The notes under the pieces: generated by a model
Database searches by the model: none
The model's input: the letters and a program-made list of their open reading frames with translations, nothing else
What the model was told of the DNA's origin: nothing
Source: Psychrobacter immobilis
Lineage (GTDB): Bacteria; Pseudomonadota; Gammaproteobacteria; Pseudomonadales; Moraxellaceae
Direction of reading: 5' to 3'
NCBI RefSeq assembly: GCF_904846185.1
Contig: NZ_CAJGZQ010000016.1
Span: 1-64,000, forward strand
DNA length: 64,000 nt
Position numbers and translations under genes: made by a program
In this document: piece by piece, positions 24,844 to 33,044 of the stretch
Numbering within the stretch: position 1 is the stretch's first letter
Layout: each line of letters starts with the position of its first letter

Positions 24844-26367
24844 ATGGAAATGACGAATGCTAACAGTTTAACTAGAGAAAGCGCCATCCAAACGGTTCAA
24901 GATGAAGTGATGTTAAATACAGCCTATATAGATGGCAAATGGATGACTATTGAAGCACCTGCTACCGATACTGCTGATGCTGATAGCTATGATTCGAATT
25001 ATGATTTATATGATTCAAATTCGGGAACAATGATCGCTACCACTCGATTGTGTACCAAGGTACAGGTAGAAGTGGCAGTCAATGCGGCTTCTGCGGCGTA
25101 TCCATCTTGGTCGCAAACCGCCGTAAGCGAGCGCGCATCGTATCTCAACGCCATTGCTGATACGATGGATCGGCAGTTTGACAAATTGGTGGGATTGTCT
25201 GTGTTAAATAACGGTAAGCCCATTGAAGAGGCAAAAATAGACGTGAGCGATGCCATTGCCTGCTATCGCTATTATGCCAATTTCATCACAGAACAAGCGA
25301 CTTGGTCGGAGGTATCTACTAGCGAGTCAGGCATACGTTTGCTAAAAACGTATGCACCTATTGGTATTTGCGCCCTTATTGTCCCGTGGAATTTTCCAAT
25401 GGTGACCACTGCTTGGAAGTTAGCTCCTGCATTGGCTGCAGGCTGTACGGTGCTATTAAAGCCCTCCGAGGTGACATTATTGCCAGAGTTGATGCTGGGC
25501 AATATATTGTCTGCTATTAAACTACCGAAAGGAGTCGTTAATATTTTACCGGGTGCAGCTGAAGTGGGCGCTGCCATGACCTGCCATCCATTAATCGACA
25601 AAATTTCCTTTACTGGTAGCAACGCCGTTGGTGAAAAGGTGATGAGCCAAGCGGCAAAAGGTATCAAAGATGTCAGTCTAGAGCTGGGTGGTAAATCAGC
25701 CATTGTCATATGTGCAGATGCCGAGATCGACTACGCTTGTGATTTAATCATCGGTGGCATATTTACCAATGCCGGTCAGATCTGTTCAGCCACCTCAAGA
25801 CTGCTCGTTCATGAAAGCATTGCTCAGTCGTTGTTCGACACATTAAAAGTTAAGACAGAAAGTTTGCAAATGGGTGATGGCTTTGACACTGACACGCAAA
25901 TGGGTCCACTGGTTAGTGAGCAGCAGCTGAATCAAGTAAAAAAATATTTCGACATTGCTGCTGCCGAAAACCTGACTTGTCTCACAGGTGGTGAGGTCTT
26001 AAATCGACAAGGGTATTTTGCGATGCCGACCATTTATACCAATGTTCCAGTGACCAGTCGATTATGGACAGAGGAAGTTTTTGGGCCGGTACTAGTGAGT
26101 CAAACGTTTACCGACCATGCCGAGGCGATTGCTTTAGCCAATGATAGCCAGTTTGCTTTGGCCGCGAGCATTGTCAGCGCTGATGAAACGGCGGCAGTCG
26201 AGATGGCGCTACATATTCAAGCAGGTCATATCTGGATCAATGAACAACAAATTGTACTGCCAGAGTCAGGGTGGGGCGGCTTTAAGCAAAGTGGTATCGG
26301 TCGTGAGCTGGGCGTAGATGGCTTGTCTGCGTATCAAAAAAGCAAGCATGTGCTATTGAGTCATTAA
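24844..26367 (+). CDS. NAD(P)-dependent aldehyde dehydrogenase, 507 aa
   Basis: ALDH superfamily enzyme; likely oxidises 4-guanidinobutyraldehyde to 4-guanidinobutyrate. ATG 24844 is preferred since AAGGTG lies 10 bases upstream; a TTG at 24835 is too close to it. Motifs: PWNFPM (about 181), FTGSNAVGEKVM (cofactor site), ELGGKSA with catalytic Glu (about 280) and GQICSATSR with catalytic Cys (about 314), then EVFGPVL. It belongs to the betaine aldehyde/aminoaldehyde group by overall look. It fills the step between AruI and the ureohydrolase, the place of KauB in Pseudomonas, though KauB itself is encoded elsewhere there. Confidence 0.87.
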   Translation: MEMTNANSLTRESAIQTVQDEVMLNTAYIDGKWMTIEAPATDTADADSYDSNYDLYDSNSGTMIATTRLCTKVQVEVAVNAASAAYPSWSQTAVSERASYLNAIADTMDRQFDKLVGLSVLNNGKPIEEAKIDVSDAIACYRYYANFITEQATWSEVSTSESGIRLLKTYAPIGICALIVPWNFPMVTTAWKLAPALAAGCTVLLKPSEVTLLPELMLGNILSAIKLPKGVVNILPGAAEVGAAMTCHPLIDKISFTGSNAVGEKVMSQAAKGIKDVSLELGGKSAIVICADAEIDYACDLIIGGIFTNAGQICSATSRLLVHESIAQSLFDTLKVKTESLQMGDGFDTDTQMGPLVSEQQLNQVKKYFDIAAAENLTCLTGGEVLNRQGYFAMPTIYTNVPVTSRLWTEEVFGPVLVSQTFTDHAEAIALANDSQFALAASIVSADETAAVEMALHIQAGHIWINEQQIVLPESGWGGFKQSGIGRELGVDGLSAYQKSKHVLLSH

Positions 26368-26383
26368 ACGTTGGGCGCTTTCA

Positions 26384-26429
26384 TATCTTATTTAGCCATT
26401 GATATTGCTACCAATGGCTAAATAAGATA
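26384..26429 (+). terminator. long perfect hairpin after the aldehyde dehydrogenase
   Basis: TATCTTATTTAGCCATTG (26384-26401) pairs over all 18 bases with CAATGGCTAAATAAGATA (26412-26429), loop 10 bases, 17 bases after the stop. No U run follows, so it may also protect the mRNA 3' end. Confidence 0.7.
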
Positions 26430-26480
26430 GTTGCTCTGTAAATTAACTTTACTGGACTAAGAATGCCATTCGATATAAAA

Positions 26481-26496
26481 TTGAGCAATCATTCAA
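26481..26496. promoter_or_regulatory. TetR operator-like palindrome upstream of tetR
   Basis: TTGAGCAATCATTCAA, a member of the set TTGARYRRTYRYTCAA that recurs at 28812-28922 and 37328-37413. It lies 57 bases before the regulator start and suggests autoregulation. Confidence 0.65.
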
Positions 26497-26552
26497 ATTT
26501 TATCGCTGTGCTTATTTTTATATGAGATTACGGCTTTTGAGATGGAAAAACT

Positions 26553-27164
26553 ATGTCACGTACCGCACTTTATAACCGTCAGGATGCCTTAGAACGCGCG
26601 TTACAGCTTTTTTGGCAAAAAGGCTTTCATGCTACTTCGTTAAAAGACATAGAAGAGGCGCTCGATATGCGTCCAGGAAGCATTTATGCTGCGTTTGGCA
26701 GTAAAGATGGATTATTTCAAGAAGCGTTAGACTACTATGCTCGCCTAGGTTTGAGTGAGCTTGAGCGGGTAATGGGCGCTTATCAATCGCCGCTGTTGGG
26801 GTTAGCCGCTTTCGTGCGTCAGTTGGGCGGTATTCGTGATAAAGGGCTGCCAAGTCAGGCTTGCATGCTGGTCAAAAGCTTACTGGAGCTTGGTGCTCGT
26901 GAGCAGACAGCGCTACAAAAAGTTGAAATGCTGCTGGCAGGTATGGAGCTGCGTTTTATAAATTACTTTACCGAAGCACAGCGGCTGGGTGAATTGGATA
27001 CTGAGCTTGATGCGACTAGGCTTGGACGACGACTACAGGCGGAAATCATGGGGCTGCGTGCTTTTGCGCAGCGTGATGTCGAGAGTGCAGCGGTGCAAGC
27101 GTTGGCTGAAGATATGGCGCTCTCTATAGAAGCACTGCGTATTGATAAGCATACTGGCGTGTAG
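26553..27164 (+). CDS. TetR-family transcriptional regulator, 203 aa
   Basis: N-terminal HTH (about 9-55: DALERALQLFWQKGFHATSL, KDIEEALDMRPGSIYAAFGS, KDGLFQEAL) typical of TetR proteins that repress oxidoreductase genes. The C-terminal domain is a TetR_C type with a Cys in QACMLVKSLLELGA (about 108) that might sense electrophiles. GGA precedes the ATG. The palindrome at 26481 and its relatives before the ynjA-like gene and doxX make these the likely regulon. Confidence 0.88.
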   Translation: MSRTALYNRQDALERALQLFWQKGFHATSLKDIEEALDMRPGSIYAAFGSKDGLFQEALDYYARLGLSELERVMGAYQSPLLGLAAFVRQLGGIRDKGLPSQACMLVKSLLELGAREQTALQKVEMLLAGMELRFINYFTEAQRLGELDTELDATRLGRRLQAEIMGLRAFAQRDVESAAVQALAEDMALSIEALRIDKHTGV

Positions 27165-27254
27165 TGCATGTTGACTATTTGCAAATAAGCACTGCTAAAG
27201 GGTTATTGCCGATTAAGTAAGGCTGATTGCTAAGATATTTTTGGTATGAAAAAA

Positions 27255-27309
27255 AAGGGTTTTAGCGTTACTGTATAGTCTCGGGCTATACAGAAACTCT
27301 AAAACCCTT
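27255..27309. terminator. bidirectional terminator between tetR and frnE-like gene
   Basis: A long interrupted hairpin: AAGGGTTTTAG (27255-27265) with CTAAAACCCTT (27299-27309) outside and CTGTATAG (27271-27278) with CTATACAG (27286-27293) inside. A-rich before and pyrimidine-rich after, between convergent genes. Confidence 0.85.
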
Positions 27310-27358
27310 AGCTTTTCTAAAACCCTTAGTCTTGAAAACTCAACCATCAATAGATGAT

Positions 27359-28012
27359 TTAGTCTGGCATGTCAGCCAACTGCTGCAAAATGCTTTTATA
27401 ATTCTCAACACCTTGAGCACCGCTAATTAAATGACGCTCATTGAAAACCATAGATGGCACACTTTGAATGCCTTGTTGCTGCCAATGCTGCTTTTCTTTT
27501 TCTACCGCTGCAGCAAATCGCTGATCTTTTAAGATCGCCAGTGCTTCGCTACGATCCAGTCCGATTTCTGCTGCCACATCTGCAAGTACGGTACTGTCAG
27601 CCACATTTTTATTATCGACGAAATGTGCGACGAACAATGCTTGTTTTAGGTCGTGTATACGTCCTTGCTGATCAGCCCAATGCAGCAACTGATGCGCATT
27701 AAAAGTATTGTAAGTATGAAAGTCATCGGTAAACTGAAAATTAAATCCAGCTTCAGCACCTGCTTCGGTCATTCTAGCTCGGTTCTCTTGAATGTCCTCA
27801 GCAGTCGTACCGTACTTCTCCATGATATGCTCACGATAGTTTCGTCCTTCGTGCGGTGTATTAGGATTTAACTCAAATGGATGCCAGTGAATCTCGTGCG
27901 GAGTGTTGGTTTGTTTTAATGCCTCGGCTAGTTGACTATAGCCGATAGCGCACCAAGGGCAGACCACGTCCGACACGATATCTATTCGTAATGGCTTTTT
28001 TAAATCACTCAT
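27359..28012 (-). CDS. DsbA-family oxidoreductase, FrnE-like, 217 aa
   Basis: Cytosolic thioredoxin-fold protein (no signal peptide). CPWC at residues 18-21 (VSDVVCPWCAIGYSQL) is the active site, and the cis-Pro loop is in GIQSVPSMVF near 190. This is the FrnE / 2-hydroxychromene-2-carboxylate isomerase-like DsbA group, linked to polyketide synthesis in streptomycetes and to oxidative stress elsewhere. AGGAG precedes the ATG. Nearest neighbours are a TetR regulator and a CMD-family thiol protein, in keeping with a thiol or quinone stress role. No TetR palindrome is seen before it. Confidence 0.87.
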   Translation of the reverse strand: MSDLKKPLRIDIVSDVVCPWCAIGYSQLAEALKQTNTPHEIHWHPFELNPNTPHEGRNYREHIMEKYGTTAEDIQENRARMTEAGAEAGFNFQFTDDFHTYNTFNAHQLLHWADQQGRIHDLKQALFVAHFVDNKNVADSTVLADVAAEIGLDRSEALAILKDQRFAAAVEKEKQHWQQQGIQSVPSMVFNERHLISGAQGVENYKSILQQLADMPD

Positions 28013-28181
28013 AGTGGCTCCTTATTGTATGCTTAGATAAATGGTCTTCTTATATACTGTACTTACTTGTATATGATGTTTTCTTATAGGCCTTATACAA
28101 AGGGCTATCCTAAATAAAATAATCTAGAATAGCCCTTTGTATTTTACACAATTTGTATTTTACACAATTAGTCAGCTTCAA

Positions 28182-28736
28182 TTAGACAGCTTTATGCCAT
28201 TCAAACTTTTCGAAAGGCTTGTCGATTGGCGTGTTGGCTAAATGGTTGGTGTAGTTGCTCATTACTTTTTGAGCCGCTGCAAGAACCACTTCTAAAATCT
28301 GACGTTTAGTAAAGCCTGCATCTAAGAACGCTTGAACTGCGTCATCATTTACATTACCACGATCACGAACGACCGATAGCGTAAAGTCGCGTAATGCTTC
28401 TAGTTTTGGAGTTGGTAGTGGCGTCTCGTTACGCAATGCTTCGGTGATTGCATCATTTACTTTCATACTTTTGGCAATACCTGTATGAGCAGGGACGCAA
28501 TAATGACACTCATGCTCGACGTTGATGGTTTGCCATACAACAGTGGTTTCCTCATCATCAAAACTGCTGTCTAAAAATAGTTGATGTAGCTGTTGGTAGC
28601 CTTCGAGCAAGCCAGGCGCTTCAGCCATGACGGCATGTAGATTAGGTACCATGCCAAATGCTTTGATAGATACATCAAGCAAATCTTTACTTTCTGCTGG
28701 GGCTGTGTCTTTGTCGTGTAGAGTGAAGTCAGTCAT
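28182..28736 (-). CDS. carboxymuconolactone decarboxylase-family (AhpD-like) protein, YnjA-like, 184 aa
   Basis: All-helical AhpD-like fold with the EHECHYCVPAHT motif (about 73-84), i.e. E-x3-C-x2-C-x3-H, the redox pair and proton relay of AhpD-type peroxidases. Two CMD-like segments span the protein. E. coli YnjA is of the same family and size and lies beside ynjBCDEF; here ynjF, D, C and B homologues are directly upstream. AAAAGG precedes the ATG. Three TetR-like palindromes lie 75-190 bases upstream, suggesting tight repression by the 26553 regulator. Confidence 0.85.
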   Translation of the reverse strand: MTDFTLHDKDTAPAESKDLLDVSIKAFGMVPNLHAVMAEAPGLLEGYQQLHQLFLDSSFDDEETTVVWQTINVEHECHYCVPAHTGIAKSMKVNDAITEALRNETPLPTPKLEALRDFTLSVVRDRGNVNDDAVQAFLDAGFTKRQILEVVLAAAQKVMSNYTNHLANTPIDKPFEKFEWHKAV

Positions 28737-28811
28737 ATTAAAACCTTTTATTCATTATTAATAAATTGTTGTAAAGTAAGTGTGCAAGTGACTAAAGAGC
28801 CAAACATTTAT

Positions 28812-28922
28812 TTGAGCGATTACTCATATTAATCAATGGAATTTACTTGAGTCGCTTAACAACTGCAGCCACTATAATTCATTTTGAGCAATCGTTCAAA
28901 TAATATTTGAGTGAATGCTCAA
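28812..28922. promoter_or_regulatory. three TetR operator-like palindromes upstream of the ynjA-like gene
   Basis: TTGAGCGATTACTCAT (28812-28827), TTGAGCAATCGTTCAA (28884-28899) and TTGAGTGAATGCTCAA (28907-28922). The last two are 23 bases apart. All share TTGA-N8-TCAA (or TCAT) with the sites at 26481 and 37328. Confidence 0.7.
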
Positions 28923-28971
28923 GTTGTTTGTAACTTTGACTTACATTCAAAGCTAGGCGGCATCACGACAG

Positions 28972-29781
28972 TTATTTGTTTTTCTTAACCAAGTCATTGC
29001 TAAATGGCATTGTTAACAATCCCCATAGCGAAGCATTTTGTTTGGCTGCTGGGTATTCTTTTAGTCCAATATCTAGCTCATTATCAGACTGCTTTGCTTT
29101 ACCCTTATAACTATCAAAAATCCAATCCCACCAAATGACACTAAAGCCATAATTTGAGTTGGTTTCACTGACGCGTTGGCTATGGTGAATACGGTGCAAA
29201 ATCTGGGTCATTAATATTAATCGCAGCGGTTTTTCAAGCGAAGGTGGCAGGCGAATATTGGCATGGTTAAATATCGCTAAGCCATTTAACGCAATCTCAA
29301 ATATCAATACGGCGATGGCAGGAACGCCCAACAAGCTGACGGCAACGAGCTTCACTAGAATGCTTAAAACGATTTCAATGGGATGAAATCTAAGCCCTGT
29401 ACTGGCATCGACATGTGCATCAGCGTGATGGACTTTATGCAGACGCCATAGCATAGGCACGCGGTGAAATAATCGATGCTGCCAGTAAATGATGATGTCG
29501 AGCAATATTAAGCTTAGTATGATGACGACAATGCTTGGCAAATTGATGATATTAAATAGACCAATCCCATGCTGCTGATTATAAAGCGCCACAGCCGTTA
29601 GACCGACAGGCACCGCTAGACGAGCAATAACGGATGACGCAAACACCAAGCCAAAGTTAGCGAACCAGCGTTTGCTGCTTTTGATCGGTGCTTGACGTGC
29701 AGGCATGCGCCATTCTATCAGCATCATAATCACTAAAATGCTTAAAAAGAACCCAAGCCGCCACCATACTTCGTTAGTCAT
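28972..29781 (-). CDS. sterol desaturase / fatty acid hydroxylase family membrane protein, 269 aa
   Basis: Integral membrane di-iron oxygenase: four to five hydrophobic segments and the three His boxes HRLFH (about 106), HKVHH (about 119) and HRIHHSQ (about 197). GAGG precedes the ATG. Substrate unknown; neighbours encode a CDP-alcohol phosphotransferase and Ynj transport proteins, so a membrane lipid or carotenoid-like substrate is plausible. It is 24 bases after the ynjF-like gene and likely in the same operon. Confidence 0.87.
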   Translation of the reverse strand: MTNEVWWRLGFFLSILVIMMLIEWRMPARQAPIKSSKRWFANFGLVFASSVIARLAVPVGLTAVALYNQQHGIGLFNIINLPSIVVIILSLILLDIIIYWQHRLFHRVPMLWRLHKVHHADAHVDASTGLRFHPIEIVLSILVKLVAVSLLGVPAIAVLIFEIALNGLAIFNHANIRLPPSLEKPLRLILMTQILHRIHHSQRVSETNSNYGFSVIWWDWIFDSYKGKAKQSDNELDIGLKEYPAAKQNASLWGLLTMPFSNDLVKKNK

Positions 29782-29805
29782 TAGCTGCCTCTTAACTTAT
29801 TATAT

Positions 29806-30441
29806 TTATATACTGTTTTTATCTATTTCTAGCTGTTTAAGGGTATGGTAGCCACCATGGATACGGGTAAAAATCGTAATTGCGCAAGCAGTGGCAAAAA
29901 TGCTGGCGAGTAATACAAAGTGCTGTGGCCACAGGCAAAAAGCGACAAACAGTGCGATGGTTTCGGTGCCCTCAGTCAAACCGTTTAAATAATAAAAACT
30001 CTTATATTTAAACTGCGGTTTATTCAGTGTAAACTTTTCCGCAGCAATGGCAAACGCTAAGAAGCTAGAGCCTGTGCCAATAAAGGTCGCGAGTAATAAA
30101 GCGCCAGCAATGGCATTCTGTTCAGGATTTGCCAATATAAAACCCAGCGGGATGGCGGCATAAAATAAAAAGTCGAGCGTAATATCTAAGTAGCCGCCTG
30201 CGCTAGAGCTTTGCTTTGCATAACGGGCTAAAGCGCCATCAAGACCATCAAAAATACGATTTAATGCAATGGCTGCCAGTGCGCCATACCAAAGCTCAAA
30301 CGCCAGTAATGGCACCGCTAACATACCGATTAAAAAGCCTGCCACCGTGAGTTGATCAGCCGTAATACCGCGTTTGTGCAAGACAACGACGACAGGGCTT
30401 AGTATCGGCTTAATCATGGGCGTAAGAAATTTATCTAGCAT
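29806..30441 (-). CDS. ynjF: CDP-alcohol phosphatidyltransferase family protein, YnjF-like, 211 aa
   Basis: Inner-membrane enzyme with the family signature D-G-L-D-G-A-L-A-R-x8-G-x3-D-x3-D (about residues 65-87) and about six hydrophobic segments. AAAGG precedes the ATG. E. coli YnjF is the same family and size and likewise lies beside ynjBCD. The lipid product has not been established for this family branch. Confidence 0.83.
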   Translation of the reverse strand: MLDKFLTPMIKPILSPVVVVLHKRGITADQLTVAGFLIGMLAVPLLAFELWYGALAAIALNRIFDGLDGALARYAKQSSSAGGYLDITLDFLFYAAIPLGFILANPEQNAIAGALLLATFIGTGSSFLAFAIAAEKFTLNKPQFKYKSFYYLNGLTEGTETIALFVAFCLWPQHFVLLASIFATACAITIFTRIHGGYHTLKQLEIDKNSI

Positions 30442-30512
30442 GCGCTTGCCTTTTGTATTTCGCTTTGATGTTTAGAATTTAGATCTACAAGTTTAAAAGT
30501 ATAAGCCTAAAA

Positions 30513-31157
30513 CTACAGGTCTAAATGAATAACTTTACCGTTTGCGGCCTCAGCATCGCTATAATCGTGCGTGACCATGATGGCGGGAAGTTTATGAGTG
30601 CGGATTTGCTCAAACACCAGTTGCCGCGTATCTACTCGAAGTTGGGTATCAAGCTTGCTAAAAGGCTCATCAAGTAGTATCGCTTTTGGTGCGCTGAGCA
30701 AGGTGCGCAGTAGCGCCACTCGTGCTTGTTGTCCGCCCGATAAATTATCAGGATGGCGATCTCCCATGCCTGCTAGCCCCACTTGTGCCAGCGCTTGTTC
30801 TATTTTTTCACGGCGCTGTTTTTTATTGCTGTTTTTATTACTTTTAGGCATCGCAAACGCAATATTACCTGCGACCGATAAATGCGAAAACAGTAGGGCA
30901 TCTTGATACAGTACCCCAATATGCCGCAGATGCGTCGGCAGATGGCTTACATTTTCATCATTTAACCAGACCTCACCAATAGCGGTAAAACCATTTGGCA
31001 ATATACCTGTGAGCCAATTCAATAAACTCGATTTACCACTGCCAGATGGACCCATGATGGTTAGTATTTCACCACCAGCAATCTGCTCATCTAGGCTGAG
31101 TAGTAGCTCGCCTTTTCGATATAACTGTAAGTTTTTTATCTGTAAAGAGGATTGCAT
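30513..31157 (-). CDS. ynjD: ABC transporter ATP-binding protein, YnjD-like, 214 aa
   Basis: Short ATPase with Walker [10 protein letters not shown] (about 35-43), signature LSGGQQARVALL, Walker B AILLDEPFSKLD and the switch His in MVTHDYSD. ATG 31157 is preferred to the TTG just before it; AAGGG lies six bases upstream. It powers the permease encoded upstream. Of the molybdate/thiamine/Fe3+ importer type. Confidence 0.9.
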   Translation of the reverse strand: MQSSLQIKNLQLYRKGELLLSLDEQIAGGEILTIMGPSGSGKSSLLNWLTGILPNGFTAIGEVWLNDENVSHLPTHLRHIGVLYQDALLFSHLSVAGNIAFAMPKSNKNSNKKQRREKIEQALAQVGLAGMGDRHPDNLSGGQQARVALLRTLLSAPKAILLDEPFSKLDTQLRVDTRQLVFEQIRTHKLPAIMVTHDYSDAEAANGKVIHLDL

Positions 31158-31256
31158 CAAAGGCCCTTTTCTTTGCGTTTTTATTATTAGGTATTTTCAA
31201 AATTAGTGCTATTTAGAATCAGTGCTCTTCAAAACGAATATATTTTAAAAAACGTT

Positions 31257-33044
31257 TTAACGGCTGCTATTTTTACCACTTTTAAAGAAGTACTTTGGCA
31301 ATATCCACGCCAATATAAAGCCAACTAAGGGTAGCGCCATTTGGATGATGGCATACACTGCACTGGTGCGTCTACTGGCACCATTAGCGAGGGTTACGGC
31401 TTCTGTGGTGATGGTGGCGATTCGTCCGCCACCTGCCAATAATGTCGGTAAGTATTGACCAAAGCTAATGGCTAAACCAAGGGCAATGGCAATTAACAAC
31501 GGCGCAAACAGTTGTGGTAATTTCACCTGCAAAAATACTCTAGCAGGAGTTGCACCAAGGCTTGCCGCTACATGAGCAAAACGAGGGTCTAGACGTCGAT
31601 AACTGCTAGCAAGCGATAAAAACACATAGGGCAGCACAAAGAGCAGATGGGCAAATGCCACATTAAAAAATGCCGTTTGATTATTCACCAGTTGCTGTAG
31701 CCATACTAAGCCAAATAAAAAAGCAATGCTCGGCACTAACAGCGGCAAATAGATAATTAAACTGGTAAATTTTGAAAGTGGCTTTTTACTTAATTGCTCA
31801 GCTTCTAAACACAATAAAGTCAGCACAATGGCAAATATAGTACTCACGATACCGATTGTAATGGTATTAAATAGCGGCGTACCCATTTGCGTAAAGGCGC
31901 TTTGAAAATGTAATAACACTAACTGCTCTGGCAATACAGCTGGGAAACGCCAAAAACCAGCCACTGACCACATTACCAGCCCAATGAGCGCTAGCAAGAT
32001 AAAGCCAATTACCACAGTGGTCAACGCTGCGGTGATTTTTTGCCATATGACATCGGCATAGTGGCGCTTACCATTTATCAACGTGCCATTAAAGCAAGTT
32101 TTTATCGCTTTCTCAGCACCCAGCCACAAAGCGATTAAACCACCCGTCAACGCCAGCTGTAATAACGCGCCCGCCGAGGCTTTTATACGTAAGTTTAAAT
32201 CAACATCGTTAAACCATTGCATGATAGTGACCGCCAGTGTTGGCGGCGTGTTTGGACCGAGTATCAATGGCATCTCGACACTGGCACTGGCATAGGCAAG
32301 CACGGCTAAGATAGGCAAACGTAAAAAAGGATAGAGGACAGGAAGTACCGCTTTAAAAAAGGCAGTAATGGGGTAATAGCCGAGATTTAGCGCGACTTTA
32401 TACTGCCGCCGTAGCTTTTTACCAAGCTCTGGTTGTGCCAAAGCGCCTAGTGCCATGAGTAATAAAAATGGCAGCTCTTTTAAGGTTAAACCTAAGATAA
32501 TACTGATGCCGTAGGGGTCATGTGGAAATATACCGTCTGGAGCCAATTCCCAGCCACTTAGCCATGGTGATATAAGGCGTGAAAACATACCAGAAGGCGC
32601 AATTAAAAAACCAACGGCGATGGCTGCTGCTGCATGAGGAATGACCAAGATTGGACTAAGTAAATGCTCAATACGGGTCAACCAAACGCTATTAAAAAAT
32701 GCCGCCAATATCATCAATGCTATGACAAAAGCGAGTAGCGTGCTTATCAAACCAGTAGCGATGCTTAACGCTACCATTTGGGTAAGACCAGGCGTGTGCC
32801 AAAGATCGTTAAAACCTTGTAGACTAAAGGTCGTTTTCTCAAGTGCAGGCACCCAGCTAAAGGCAGGTAACAGCACACTGAGCAGACCACCGAGCACCGG
32901 TAATATCAGTAGCAGCAGTAAAAATGTCGGACTCAAGGAGACGGTACGCGTAAATAGATCTGTTTTATAAGGCGCGGTTATGCGAGTGCTTGTTGCGGAA
33001 TTGACGTTTTTCTTCTCCCTTTTATTGTTAGAATCTTTACTCAT
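31257..33044 (-). CDS. ynjC: ABC transporter permease, double-length, YnjC-like, 595 aa
   Basis: About twelve hydrophobic segments in two halves, each with an EAA-type cytoplasmic loop (KVALNLGYYPITAFFKAVLP around 228 and HVAASLGATPARVFLQVKLP around 500), as in ThiP/FbpB-like fused permeases. It overlaps the binding-protein gene by 4 bases (ATGA). E. coli YnjC is also a double permease of about 510 residues; this one has an N-terminal cytoplasmic extension of about 30 polar residues. Confidence 0.9.
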   Translation of the reverse strand: MSKDSNNKREKKNVNSATSTRITAPYKTDLFTRTVSLSPTFLLLLLILPVLGGLLSVLLPAFSWVPALEKTTFSLQGFNDLWHTPGLTQMVALSIATGLISTLLAFVIALMILAAFFNSVWLTRIEHLLSPILVIPHAAAAIAVGFLIAPSGMFSRLISPWLSGWELAPDGIFPHDPYGISIILGLTLKELPFLLLMALGALAQPELGKKLRRQYKVALNLGYYPITAFFKAVLPVLYPFLRLPILAVLAYASASVEMPLILGPNTPPTLAVTIMQWFNDVDLNLRIKASAGALLQLALTGGLIALWLGAEKAIKTCFNGTLINGKRHYADVIWQKITAALTTVVIGFILLALIGLVMWSVAGFWRFPAVLPEQLVLLHFQSAFTQMGTPLFNTITIGIVSTIFAIVLTLLCLEAEQLSKKPLSKFTSLIIYLPLLVPSIAFLFGLVWLQQLVNNQTAFFNVAFAHLLFVLPYVFLSLASSYRRLDPRFAHVAASLGATPARVFLQVKLPQLFAPLLIAIALGLAISFGQYLPTLLAGGGRIATITTEAVTLANGASRRTSAVYAIIQMALPLVGFILAWILPKYFFKSGKNSSR

